The position numbers were made by a program, and so were the translations under genes. The notes below the pieces were generated by a model. The model saw only the letters and a list, made by a program, of their open reading frames with translations. It had not been told where the DNA came from and searched no databases. Positions 17,124 to 25,598 of a DNA stretch of 36,380 nucleotides are shown piece by piece (within the stretch, counting starts at the first letter, position 1; each line of letters begins with the position of its first letter). The stretch is from JBCCMB01 sp039026555 (lineage in GTDB: Bacteria > Pseudomonadota > Alphaproteobacteria > Caulobacterales > Hyphomonadaceae): assembly GCA_039026555.1 (NCBI GenBank), contig JBCCMB010000013.1, positions 1-36,380 of the forward strand, given 5' to 3'.

Positions 17124-18116
17124 ATGCTAAGCCGCGTCGCCGAAAACCTGTTCTGGATCGGCCGCTATATGGAGCGCGCGGAAAATGTGGCGCGTTTAGT
17201 CGACGCGGCGCGGCGCATGTCCACCCTACCGCAGGAAGTTGGACAAGCGCCATCGAATGAATGGGCGTCCGTCTTGATCGCGGCTGGCGGACGCGAGGCC
17301 TTTGGCGAGGACGTTAAAAGCGCTAGCCAGCGCGATGCGCTCGCTTATTTGTTGTTCGACAAGGCAAATCCTTCCAGCGTGATGAGCTGCCTGACGACCG
17401 TTCGCGAGAATGCGCGGTCGATTCGTTTTGCACTCACCCAAGAGATCTGGGAGGCCGTCAATTCGGCTTGGTCTGAAGGGCGCCGTTACGACATGCGCAA
17501 CGCACGGGGCGCCGGTCTGGCCGACCTTATCGATTGGGTGAAATCGCAATCAGCGCTCATGCGCGGCGCTGTCACGGGCACGATGTTGCGCGATGACGGG
17601 TTTAACTTCCTGCGACTTGGCGCGTCGTTCGAGCGGGCCGACTGCACGGCGCGTCTGTTGGACGTAAAATATCATGTTTTGCTGCCGTCATTGGACGATA
17701 TCGGGTCTGGCGCCGACAATCACCAATGGGTGTCCTTGCTCCAAGCGACGGCCGCGCAGCGCGCCTACGCCTTCATGACGAAATCTGACGTATCATCCAG
17801 CGGAGTTGCGCGTTTTTTGATTATGGAGAGCCGATTTCCACGCTCGATTTTGTTCAATCTGAACAGTGTCGCCAGAACACAGACGTCGCTGGAAACCTAT
17901 TATGGACAAAAAGCGGATTGCCACGACGAGGTGAGTATGTTCATCAAAAGCGTCGCGGAACGGTCGATCGAGGATATATTCAAATACGGGCTGCATGAAT
18001 TTCTCACGGACTTTATCGACCAAAATTACGAGGTTGCGAATCTTTTAGCGGGGGCTTACGGCTTTGCGCCGGTAGCCGGTGAAACGGACGGCTGGGCATC
18101 AGATGGATCACAATAA
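17124..18116 (+). CDS. Alpha-E domain protein (DUF403)
   Basis: The 330-residue all-helical alpha-E protein starts with the family signature MLSRVAENLFWIGRYMERAE and includes the typical LVDAARRM helix. It begins 10 bases after the ATP-grasp stop. The biochemical role of alpha-E is not established; it is almost always encoded next to circularly permuted ATP-grasp and transglutaminase genes and is thought to be a partner in peptide synthesis or tagging. The sequence looks complete and shows no decay, although the gene before it carries a nonsense codon. Its end overlaps the upstream open frame of the Anbu gene, but not the start proposed for that gene. Confidence 0.92.
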   Translation: MLSRVAENLFWIGRYMERAENVARLVDAARRMSTLPQEVGQAPSNEWASVLIAAGGREAFGEDVKSASQRDALAYLLFDKANPSSVMSCLTTVRENARSIRFALTQEIWEAVNSAWSEGRRYDMRNARGAGLADLIDWVKSQSALMRGAVTGTMLRDDGFNFLRLGASFERADCTARLLDVKYHVLLPSLDDIGSGADNHQWVSLLQATAAQRAYAFMTKSDVSSSGVARFLIMESRFPRSILFNLNSVARTQTSLETYYGQKADCHDEVSMFIKSVAERSIEDIFKYGLHEFLTDFIDQNYEVANLLAGAYGFAPVAGETDGWASDGSQ

Positions 18117-18171
18117 TGCGCAACAGCGCATGTTTCCCGATCGGGATCCCTTTAATATAGAGGACGACCCG

Positions 18172-18903
18172 TTGACGTATTGCGTTGCGTTAAAGCTGAA
18201 TCAGGGCTTGGTGTTTTTATCTGATACCCGAACGAACGCCGGGGTGGACAATGTCTCCCGCGTCAAAAAGCAATTTCATTGGAGCGTGCCGGGCGAACGC
18301 GCCATCGCAATGATGACGGCGGGCAATCTGGGGATCACTCAAGCCGTCATCTCCGAACTCAACGAGCAAATCGACAACCCAGACAACGGTCAAATGACGC
18401 TGCTCACCGCGAAAAGCATGTTCGATGTGGCGCAATTGGTCGGCGAGACGATGCAAAAGGTCCAGGAGCGCTATGGGCCGGGACTGGCCTCTCGGGGCGC
18501 AAGCTCGGACGCGTCCATCATTGTCGGCGGTCAACGCCGAGGCGGCCGGTCTCGTCTGTTCCACATTTACGCGGCGGGCAATTTCATCGAGGCGATGGAT
18601 GACGCCCCCTTCTTCCAGATTGGCGAGCACAAATACGGAAAGCCGATCATCGATCGTGTTGTAAACGTTGAAACCGACCTTCAGGACGCGATAATCTGCG
18701 CGCTCTTGTCGATGGACTCCACGATCCGATCGAATTTGACGGTGGGGATGCCGCTAGATCTCGCCGTGTTGAGATCCAATGTGCTGGAATTCGACCAAAT
18801 CCGCCGGATCGAGGCGGATGATCAAAAGTTCCACGAATTCTCCGAAATGTGGTCGACCCAACTCAAAGACGCGTTCCAAGTCATGCGGGGCATGACAGTC
18901 TAG
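18172..18903 (+). CDS. Anbu-type bacterial proteasome homologue (N-terminal threonine hydrolase)
   Basis: Ntn-hydrolase fold beta-subunit of the Anbu/BPH class. From Thr1 the sequence reads TYCVALKLNQGLVFLSDTRT and gives the expected Thr1, Asp17 and a lysine at 31/32. The open frame could start at ATG 18103 or GTG 18079, but either would leave the nucleophile Thr internal (residue 25 from the ATG). TTG at 18172-18174 codes for the residue directly before Thr, and AGAGGA (18159-18164) lies 7 bases upstream. Starting there gives 243 residues, the usual Anbu size, and removal of Met would expose Thr1 without self-cleavage. In the family it oligomerises into open ring or helical assemblies. The context with transglutaminase, ATP-grasp and alpha-E suggests cleavage of a tagged or synthesised peptide. 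Confidence 0.92.
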   Translation: MTYCVALKLNQGLVFLSDTRTNAGVDNVSRVKKQFHWSVPGERAIAMMTAGNLGITQAVISELNEQIDNPDNGQMTLLTAKSMFDVAQLVGETMQKVQERYGPGLASRGASSDASIIVGGQRRGGRSRLFHIYAAGNFIEAMDDAPFFQIGEHKYGKPIIDRVVNVETDLQDAIICALLSMDSTIRSNLTVGMPLDLAVLRSNVLEFDQIRRIEADDQKFHEFSEMWSTQLKDAFQVMRGMTV

Positions 18904-18938
18904 TGCGATATTTTATATGACGTGTCGGTTCGCTAGCG

Positions 18939-19709
18939 TCACCAATCGTATTCACGAAGGAAGTCGAACAATCGCTTGTTCTCCGCCAAATTTGCGATTG
19001 CAGTGGAGACGTCGGCGATGCGTAGCCTAAGCGCTGGCGCCAACGCGTCATTCTGCTTCAGCGCGGCGACGGCTTCGACGATGTCTTCTGCGGGGAGATC
19101 GAGCGCGCACTCATAGTCTATCGTAACGCCCCGATCCGCGAAGTTTTCTTCGGTGAGCGCACGGCCGCCGCAGCGTTCGCGTAATTGTTGGTGAACTTTG
19201 GGAGGCGCCGTTTTGCCGAACTCGATTTTGTACAAAGAGTTTTCGCTGTTTTCCGACATTTTATCAATGAAATCAGCGTTGTAGTAGAGTATCGCGGTCT
19301 CGCGCAGCTGGTCGTCGAAGATTAGGTTGAGGTCCCCTGTCGCTTCCAACTCATCATAAGCGGCGCGCCGTCGGCTATACCAAAAGAACTGCGTCGCCCG
19401 GAACGCGCTGACCAAAAGCTGATGGTCATCGAGCTCATTTTCGTCAGTCAGCGCGAGCAATGTCGCCTCGGCGTTGTGAAGAACACTACGATAGTATGTC
19501 TCGGTGTCACCGTACAAAACGGCCTCAGCCCGCATGTCGGCGATCAAACGGTCGTCGAAGGCGTAGGCCTTTTGCAATTCCAGGCGCTCGTCATTCCAGT
19601 TTGACGCTTGAAAGCCGATAAAAACGCCTAGTACGACCACGACAAAGTCGAGCGTTACAGCCGTCCAGTTCTGAGCTTTGATGTGGTCAATTACGCGGCG
19701 CAGCAGCAT
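18939..19709 (-). CDS. DUF6090-like single-pass membrane protein
   Basis: The 256-residue protein is of unknown function. The N-terminus MLLRRVIDHIKAQNWTAVTL leads into a transmembrane segment (about residues 19-35, DFVVVVLGVFIGFQASNW) and the NWNDER boundary. I recall this pattern (NWxAVxxDFxVVVxGVFIGxQxxNWN) from a family labelled DUF6090, common in Hyphomonadaceae-like and marine bacteria; the assignment is from memory. The rest is helical and charged, with a pair of cysteines (about 180 and 199). It is convergent with the Anbu gene, 35 bases away, and is probably unrelated to it functionally. Confidence 0.8.
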   Translation of the reverse strand: MLLRRVIDHIKAQNWTAVTLDFVVVVLGVFIGFQASNWNDERLELQKAYAFDDRLIADMRAEAVLYGDTETYYRSVLHNAEATLLALTDENELDDHQLLVSAFRATQFFWYSRRRAAYDELEATGDLNLIFDDQLRETAILYYNADFIDKMSENSENSLYKIEFGKTAPPKVHQQLRERCGGRALTEENFADRGVTIDYECALDLPAEDIVEAVAALKQNDALAPALRLRIADVSTAIANLAENKRLFDFLREYDW

Positions 19710-19849
19710 GGAATCCTCATATTTTCGGCGGCTATAACATAGGTGCGGACAATCCGTACTCGGCGATTGCAGTTGCTTTCCCAGCTAGGAAAAACAGCGC
19801 TCGCAGCCATTCCTCTCGCTCCGTCGGGTCCAGCGCGCTAGACTTTGGA

Positions 19850-21751
19850 ATGGCCGAATCGCTGACCCTTCATTCCGAGCCCATCATCCGTCGTTTGCCG
19901 CTTGAGGCCATTAACCGCATCGCGGCGGGAGAGGTGGTGGAGCGCCCGGCTGCCGCGGTGAAGGAGTTGGTGGAGAACGCCGTCGACGCCGGCGCCAAGC
20001 ATGTCTCGGTGCGTATTGAAGGCGGCGGCTTGCAGCGCATTTTGGTGGAGGATGACGGCTGCGGCATGACGGCTGAAGAATTGCCCATCGCCGTTGAGCG
20101 CCACGCCACATCCAAACTCTCCGCCGATGACGCCGGCCGGGTCGATCTGCTCAACATTCATACGCTTGGGTTTCGAGGCGAGGCCTTGCCCTCCATCGGA
20201 TCGGTCTCCCGGCTATCGATTTTGTCGCGCGCGGCGGGCGCTGCGGATGCGTATGAATTGAACGTGGAGGCGGGCGCGCTTTCGGGCCCTAAGCCTGCGG
20301 CGTGGACGGGGTTGGGGCCGCATGGCGCGCGCATTGAGATCCGCGATTTGTTTTTCGCAACGCCGGCGCGACTGAAATTCATGAAGTCCGAACGCGCCGA
20401 AGCCATGGCGGTGTCGGATGTGATGCGCCGCTTGGCTATGTCGCGCGCCGATATTGGGTTCACGCTGGAAAGCAATGGCCGCTCCGTCTTCAAAATGCCG
20501 GCCGAAAGCGGCGAGCCTGGCGAAGCGCGATTGAAACGCCTGGGCGCGATTATGGGCCGAGAATTTCGAGAGAACGCCTGCCCGATCGATGCGGAACGCG
20601 ATGGCGTGCGAGTGACCGGTTTCGCCGGCTTACCGACGCTCAATCGCGGCAACGCCCAGCATCAATATTTATTCGTGAACGGCCGCCCGGTGAAAGACCG
20701 ACTTCTGACAGGCGTTATCCGCGCGGCGTATCAGGATTTTCTGGCGCGCGACCGGCATCCGATGGCGGCGCTGTTCGTCGATCTTGATCCGGAGCAGGTC
20801 GACGTCAATGTGCACCCTGCTAAGACGGAAGTTCGCTTTCGGGACCCGGGGAATGTGCGCGGTTTGTTGATCGGCGCTTTGCGCCACGCGTTGGCGGCGG
20901 CGGGGCATCGGGCGTCCACGACTGTGGCGGGCGCCGCTTTAGGCGCGGTGCGGACGGAGCCGTCCTCATCCTTCCCGGCGCAGGGCTCGATGTTCTCACG
21001 CACGTCGTCTTTTGCGCCGCCGCGGCCAGGCATAGGGCCTTTTCCGAAGTTCACGTCCGCACCGGCTGGCGTTCACGAAACTGGCGACGATGCGTTTGAC
21101 GCGGGCCTTGCGGCGGACGCCGCGCCGACGGCGCGGATTGAACCGGCCGCGCCTGTGGACGCGGCGCAGGACTTCCCACTCGGCGTCGCGCGGGCGCAGG
21201 TGCACGAAACCTATGTGATCTCGCAGACGGCTGACGGCGTCGTCATTGTCGATCAGCACGCGGCGCACGAACGTTTGGTCTATGAGCGGATGAAGATGGA
21301 TATGGCGGCGTCCGGCGTAAAGCGCCAAGCCTTGCTGATCCCAGAAATCGTGGAATTGTCGGAAGATGAGGCGAACCGCGTGCTCGCCCGCGCGGATGAA
21401 CTTGTTGAGCTTGGCTTGGAGATCGAAGCGTTCGGCAAGGGTTGCGTCGCTGTGCGCGCCACGCCGGCCTTGTTTGGCGAGATGGATTCGGCGGGCCTCA
21501 TCAAAGATTTGGCGGATGATTTTGCGGAGTATGAAGCCGGGCTCGCCCTGAAAGAACGCTTCGAAGAGGTTATGGGTAATATGGCCTGCCGCGGTTCGGT
21601 CCGCGCCGGTCGCCGTCTTACTGGCGAGGAAATGAACGCCCTGCTGCGCCAGATGGAGGCGACGCCTCATTCCGGCCAATGCAATCACGGTCGCCCGACC
21701 TATGTGGAGCTAAAGCTCGCCGATATAGAAAAGCTATTTGGGCGTCGGTAA
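19850..21751 (+). CDS. mutL: DNA mismatch repair protein MutL
   Basis: Couples mismatch recognition by MutS to strand incision. The GHKL ATPase domain has VKELVENAVDAGAKHV (motif I), VEDDGCGM (motif II), ERHATSKL and HTLGFRGEALPSIGSV (motif III). A poorly conserved linker rich in Ala and Pro runs from about residue 345 to 440. The C-terminal domain has DQHAAHERLVYE at about residue 468, matching the DQHA-x2-E-x4-E metal-binding endonuclease motif, and GQCNHGRPTYVEL near the end. MutL is therefore of the nicking type used by bacteria without MutH. At 633 residues it is full length. The start chosen has little Shine-Dalgarno support (only GGA directly before the ATG). A bidirectional hairpin follows. 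Confidence 0.97.
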   Translation: MAESLTLHSEPIIRRLPLEAINRIAAGEVVERPAAAVKELVENAVDAGAKHVSVRIEGGGLQRILVEDDGCGMTAEELPIAVERHATSKLSADDAGRVDLLNIHTLGFRGEALPSIGSVSRLSILSRAAGAADAYELNVEAGALSGPKPAAWTGLGPHGARIEIRDLFFATPARLKFMKSERAEAMAVSDVMRRLAMSRADIGFTLESNGRSVFKMPAESGEPGEARLKRLGAIMGREFRENACPIDAERDGVRVTGFAGLPTLNRGNAQHQYLFVNGRPVKDRLLTGVIRAAYQDFLARDRHPMAALFVDLDPEQVDVNVHPAKTEVRFRDPGNVRGLLIGALRHALAAAGHRASTTVAGAALGAVRTEPSSSFPAQGSMFSRTSSFAPPRPGIGPFPKFTSAPAGVHETGDDAFDAGLAADAAPTARIEPAAPVDAAQDFPLGVARAQVHETYVISQTADGVVIVDQHAAHERLVYERMKMDMAASGVKRQALLIPEIVELSEDEANRVLARADELVELGLEIEAFGKGCVAVRATPALFGEMDSAGLIKDLADDFAEYEAGLALKERFEEVMGNMACRGSVRAGRRLTGEEMNALLRQMEATPHSGQCNHGRPTYVELKLADIEKLFGRR

Positions 21752-21763
21752 GACGCGCAAATA

Positions 21764-21789
21764 TCCCGGCGGGCTTGCGCTCGCCGGGA
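21764..21789. terminator. Bidirectional hairpin between mutL and the methyltransferase gene
   Basis: The stem 21764-21774 pairs with 21779-21789 over 11 bp (one G-U wobble) around a TTGC tetraloop. It lies in the 47-bp gap between two convergent stops and is GC-rich. T-runs are weak on both sides (ATATTTG on the minus strand). Confidence 0.65.
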
Positions 21790-21798
21790 CTTAGAAAT

Positions 21799-22755
21799 CT
21801 ACGCCGGCTTTTTGAATCGCAACGTCATCCGATCGCTTTCGCCGATTGCGTTCATGGCGGCTTGTTCAGGCGTGCCTTCTTCGGTGCCGCCTAAGACCGG
21901 CGGCAGGCGCCAAACCACCTCATCCTCGGTCGGGGTATCATTGGCGTTCGCGTTGATCTCGCTCGCGCCGTCCAGAACGAAGCCGGCCTCTTCAAACGCC
22001 GCGATGATGCGTGATTGTTTGAGATACCCCGCATTGCCGATCGCCCATTCATCAGAGTTTTCTTCCGGCGCGCGGTGCTGCACCACGCCGACAATTCCAC
22101 CGGGCTTCAACACTTTGTAGGTCTCCGCCACGGTTTTGGAGAAGTATTCGCCCTTAGATTCAAACCGGTGAAGATGGTGCAAGGCGCGTATGAAGATGAC
22201 CGCGTCTACTTTTTCCTCAACCTCAGCAGGCGCCTCTGTCATATAGTAATGACTTATTGCGGCCGCGTTGGGCACATTCCAGGCTGCGGCCTCTTCCGGC
22301 CATTTTGCGATCCCGGCGGAGCGTTCGGCCGCGCGTTCCGGCGTCATTCCGTTGAAGTTCAGCCACAGCGATTCGGGATATTGGCCGCCGACCAATGCGC
22401 CGTCTTCACCAAGATAGCTAAGTAGAATTTTCGAATACCATCCGCCGCCGGGCAACGCTTCGACGACCGTCATTCCTGGCGCGACGCCGAAAAACTCCAA
22501 CGTTTCTGCGGGGTGGCGATATTGATAGCGGGCTTGAACTTCTTCGGGCTGGGCCGCCAGAACGCTCGCCATCGCAGCGGTGTCAAAGCTGGGTGCCGGC
22601 GCTGCGCTTTCCACTGTTTCCACAATCTCCTCAACGACGGGCGCGGCCTCTTCCGCCGCGGTCTCAACTGCTGCATCGGCGTCGCTCTCATAGGCGGTTT
22701 GGCAGGCGGCCAGCACCACAGCAGACGCGCCGACAAGAATTGTGGAACGGATCAT
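21799..22755 (-). CDS. Lipobox-bearing class I methyltransferase-like protein
   Basis: The 318-residue protein begins with a lipoprotein signal peptide, MIRSTILVGASAVVLAAC, with the lipobox Cys at residue 18. A Glu/Ala/Val-rich spacer (about 25-55) follows. The remainder resembles SAM-dependent methyltransferases: GMTVVEALPGGGWYSKILLS at the motif I position, DAVIFIRALHHLH as motif IV and VLKPGGIVGVVQH as motif V. Exported predicted methyltransferases of this kind exist (COG4798-type), but there is no known SAM supply in the periplasm, and motif I has PGGGWYS rather than a canonical DxGxGxG. It may be a non-methylating fold relative. The substrate is unknown. It is convergent with mutL and appears monocistronic. 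Confidence 0.85.
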   Translation of the reverse strand: MIRSTILVGASAVVLAACQTAYESDADAAVETAAEEAAPVVEEIVETVESAAPAPSFDTAAMASVLAAQPEEVQARYQYRHPAETLEFFGVAPGMTVVEALPGGGWYSKILLSYLGEDGALVGGQYPESLWLNFNGMTPERAAERSAGIAKWPEEAAAWNVPNAAAISHYYMTEAPAEVEEKVDAVIFIRALHHLHRFESKGEYFSKTVAETYKVLKPGGIVGVVQHRAPEENSDEWAIGNAGYLKQSRIIAAFEEAGFVLDGASEINANANDTPTEDEVVWRLPPVLGGTEEGTPEQAAMNAIGESDRMTLRFKKPA

Positions 22756-22869
22756 CAGGTTTCTCCCCTTAACGAAAATCGATATGGCGAAGATGGTCGA
22801 TTAGCCTTCAAAGCGTTAATCACATTCGCGTGATCCCGCCATCTTACGCGACCCTCTTATTGAGTGGTT

Positions 22870-23463
22870 TCAAACCGCTCGAAGCGCAGCGGCGGAGAGC
22901 GCCGCTTTGACCGGTTTGAAGCTATGGCGATGCGCGGCGCAAGGTCCTAATCGATCCAACGCCTCGGCGTGCGCTTTCACGCCATATCCTTTGTGTTTGG
23001 CGAAGCCATAGCCCGGATAGATTTGGTCTAGGCGCGCCATCTCTGCGTCTCGCGCGGTCTTGGCGAGAATAGAGGCGGCGGAAATGGCGGGTTCCAACCC
23101 GTCGCCGCCGATCAGCGTTTCAACCTGGCATGGCAGAGGCGGCGCATCATTCCCGTCGACCAGCGCGCGTGCCGGGCGAAGGCGTAGCTGCTCAAACGCG
23201 CGTTGCATCGCCAAATGGTTGGCGCGGCGAATGTTCAGTTTGTCGATCTCTTCTGCGCTGGCCCAGCCCACGCACCATGCAGCGGCTTTTTCGCGAATCT
23301 CCGCCGCGAGCGTGTTACGGCGCTTTTCACTTAGCTTTTTGGAATCGTTTAGACCGTCGATCGGGCGGGTTGGATCTAAAACCACCGCCGCCGCGCAAAC
23401 AGGACCCGCCCATGGACCTCGCCCAGCCTCGTCGATCCCGCAAATCGTCTCTAGAATGCTCAT
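22870..23463 (-). CDS. rnhB: Ribonuclease HII
   Basis: Endonuclease that cuts RNA in RNA-DNA hybrids and at single ribonucleotides in DNA. The open frame extends to 23610, but the family starts at MSILETICGIDEAGRGPWAG, so the start is ATG 23463 and the protein has 197 residues. The catalytic D-E pair is in GIDEAGRG; LNDSKKLSEKRR, ALVDGNDAPPLP and AASILAKTARDAEM (late catalytic Asp region) are present. It is divergent from the quinone oxidoreductase gene with a very short gap, so the promoters must overlap coding sequence. No clear Shine-Dalgarno is visible. Confidence 0.96.
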   Translation of the reverse strand: MSILETICGIDEAGRGPWAGPVCAAAVVLDPTRPIDGLNDSKKLSEKRRNTLAAEIREKAAAWCVGWASAEEIDKLNIRRANHLAMQRAFEQLRLRPARALVDGNDAPPLPCQVETLIGGDGLEPAISAASILAKTARDAEMARLDQIYPGYGFAKHKGYGVKAHAEALDRLGPCAAHRHSFKPVKAALSAAALRAV

Positions 23464-23499
23464 CAAACGAGAAAGAGCATGAGTCGAAGGACGGAAGCC

Positions 23500-24474
23500 A
23501 TGGTGGAAATTGAACGCGTTCGCGTCACAGAAATAGGCGGGCCGGAAGTGCTGACGCTGGTCAGCGAGACGCTCGATCCGCCCGGCCCCGGCCAAGTTCA
23601 AATCCGTCAAACCGCGATCGGTCTCAATTTTATCGACGTCTATTTCCGCACGGGGCTTTATCCCGCGCCGCTGCCATTAACCCCGGGCATGGAAGGCGCC
23701 GGCGTTGTCGAGGCTTTGGGCGAAGGCGTGCAGGGCGTCGCTGTCGGGGATCGAATCGCCTATGGCAGCATGCCGGGCGCTTATGCGAGCATGCGTAACA
23801 TTCCAGCAGCGTCCGTGGTGAAACTTCCCGACTGGGTGAGCGATGAAGAAGGCGCGGCGGTGCTCCTGAAAGGGCTCACCGCCTGGATGCTATTGTTTGA
23901 GATTGGTCACGCCTCGCCCGGCGATCAGGTCCTAGTGTGGGCGGCGGCCGGCGGCGTAGGCTCTCTGCTGACGCCTTGGGCGAAAACGCTGGGATGTCGC
24001 GTGATTGGCGTCGTCTCAACCGAGGAGAAGGCCGACCTCGCCCGCGATTATGGGTGCGATGACGTTCTGCTCGCGAATGAAGACGTCGCCGCGCGCGTGA
24101 AGGAGCTAACCGGCGGTCGCGGCGTGGACGTCTCATATGATTCCGTCGGCAAGAGCTCGGCCGAAGCCAGTTTGAATTCCCTGCGTCCGCGCGGGCATTT
24201 TATCACTTATGGAAACGCCTCAGGCCCGGTCGACCCAATCCCACCAGGACGGTTGGCGGCGGGCGGATCGCTCACCATGACGCGGCCGACATTGATGCAT
24301 TATTGCGCGGAAAGGGCGGATTTAGATCGGGGCGCCGCAGCTTTGTTCGGCGCGATGAAGGCGGGCGCGTTGAAAGCCGACATTCGCCAGCGTTTCGCCC
24401 TAAAAGATGTCGCCGAAGCGCATCGTGCTTTGGAGGGGCGCCAAACGCTCGGCGCGACGGTGCTGAAGCCCTAG
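23500..24474 (+). CDS. NADPH:quinone oxidoreductase, zinc-free MDR superfamily
   Basis: Reduces quinones or related enones with NADPH. ERVRVTEIGGPEVLTLV at the N-terminus, IGLNFIDVYFRTGLYP, PGMEGAGVVEALGEGV and the nucleotide-binding VLVWAAAGGVGSLLTPWAK mark the quinone oxidoreductase (QOR) subfamily; zinc ligands are missing as expected. ATG 23500 is preceded by AAGGACGGAAG. An ATG at 23479 in frame would add 7 residues and would lie only 15 bases from the divergent rnhB start, so I prefer 23500. The TAG stop shares the CTAG tetranucleotide with the convergent rsmD stop. Confidence 0.9.
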   Translation: MVEIERVRVTEIGGPEVLTLVSETLDPPGPGQVQIRQTAIGLNFIDVYFRTGLYPAPLPLTPGMEGAGVVEALGEGVQGVAVGDRIAYGSMPGAYASMRNIPAASVVKLPDWVSDEEGAAVLLKGLTAWMLLFEIGHASPGDQVLVWAAAGGVGSLLTPWAKTLGCRVIGVVSTEEKADLARDYGCDDVLLANEDVAARVKELTGGRGVDVSYDSVGKSSAEASLNSLRPRGHFITYGNASGPVDPIPPGRLAAGGSLTMTRPTLMHYCAERADLDRGAAALFGAMKAGALKADIRQRFALKDVAEAHRALEGRQTLGATVLKP

Positions 24475-25049
24475 CCTGTTTTGAACGCTGCGAGCCGTAG
24501 GAAATGGATGCGCGCGGCGCCATAATCGCGCGTGTCGAGCGTTTCGAAATCCTCCGCGCTGGGCGGCGTATCCTCGCGTCCGGTTTCCGCGATGATCAGT
24601 GCGTTCTTTGCCAACCAATCTCCGCGCAGCAATTGCGACAGGGTTGGATCAACCAGATCAAATCCGTAAGGCGGATCCATGAAAGCGAGATCGAAGGGCG
24701 CGCCGACCCCGGCAGGCTTGGGCCCCAGATCAGTGGCTGAGCGCCGATGGATGCGCGTGTTTCCAAAGAGCGAGAACGCATCGATATTGCTGCGGATAAC
24801 GCCGCGCGCCCGCGCCTCGGTTTCCACGAACAAACAGAAAGAAGCGCCTCGCGAGATCGCTTCAAAGCCAAGTGCGCCGGATCCTGCAAATAAATCCATC
24901 ACGCGCGCATCTTCCAGATCGGGCGCCCAATCGGCGTGAGCGAGCACGTTGAAGATGGATTCGCGCGCCCGATCGCTGGTGGGGCGCGTTCCTTTGCCAT
25001 CGGGCGTTGAGATTGACCGCCCTTTAAGTGTACCGCTGACAATACGCAT
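24471..25049 (-). CDS. rsmD: 16S rRNA (guanine(966)-N(2))-methyltransferase
   Basis: Methylates G966 of 16S rRNA during 30S assembly, using SAM. The 192-residue protein begins MRIVSGTLKGRSISTPDGKG and has RPTSDRARESIFNVL, motif I MDLFAGSGALGFEAISRGA and the N6/N2-methylase catalytic motif DPPY in LAFMDPPYGFDL. It ends at 24471 in a 4-base overlap with the convergent quinone oxidoreductase gene, both stops being read from CTAG. It is divergent from tadA, 84 bases away. Confidence 0.95.
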   Translation of the reverse strand: MRIVSGTLKGRSISTPDGKGTRPTSDRARESIFNVLAHADWAPDLEDARVMDLFAGSGALGFEAISRGASFCLFVETEARARGVIRSNIDAFSLFGNTRIHRRSATDLGPKPAGVGAPFDLAFMDPPYGFDLVDPTLSQLLRGDWLAKNALIIAETGREDTPPSAEDFETLDTRDYGAARIHFLRLAAFKTG

Positions 25050-25133
25050 CGCGGGCGTTTAGCATCGCGCGCGGCGAACGCAAATGAGCCGGCGTCGCGA
25101 CCGCCTCAACCGTCTAATGAAAGGACCTGTCTT

Positions 25134-25598
25134 ATGCCCGACGCGCTTGACGACGACGTCCTTATGGCGCGCACCTTGGAGCTTGCGCGCGCGGCGGCCG
25201 AGATGGGCGAGGCCCCCATCGGCGCTTTGATCGCCGACCCTGGCACCGGCCAAGTGCTGGCGCAAACGCACAACCGGTCCATCAGTCTGTCCGATCCCAC
25301 TGGGCATGCGGAGATCCTCGCCTTGCGCGAGGCCGGTCAAGTGCGTGAAAACTACCGTCTTACCGGCATGGATCTTTATGTGACGCTGGAGCCCTGCGCG
25401 ATGTGCGCCGGCGCCATCTCCCACGCGCGTATTCGCCGGTTGGTCTATGGCGCGTCGGATCCAAAGGGCGGCGCCGTCGCTCATGGGCCGAAATTCTTCG
25501 AGCAGCCGACCTGTCATTGGCGGCCGGAGGTGAAAAGCGGCGTACGCGCAGACGAAAGCGCCGAATTGCTGAGACGCTTTTTTCGCGCGCGTCGCTAG
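25134..25598 (+). CDS. tadA: tRNA-specific adenosine deaminase
   Basis: Deaminates A34 to inosine in tRNA-Arg(ACG). The zinc site is complete: HAEI with the catalytic Glu, and PCAMCAGAISHARIRRLVYG with its two cysteines. ASDPKGGAV is characteristic of TadA rather than of cytosine deaminases. The 154-residue length is normal. AAAGGA lies about 8 bases before the ATG. The gene ends in CTAG, shared with the convergent permease gene stop. The long open frame on the opposite strand (25059-26357) is a codon-bias shadow. Confidence 0.93.
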   Translation: MPDALDDDVLMARTLELARAAAEMGEAPIGALIADPGTGQVLAQTHNRSISLSDPTGHAEILALREAGQVRENYRLTGMDLYVTLEPCAMCAGAISHARIRRLVYGASDPKGGAVAHGPKFFEQPTCHWRPEVKSGVRADESAELLRRFFRARR

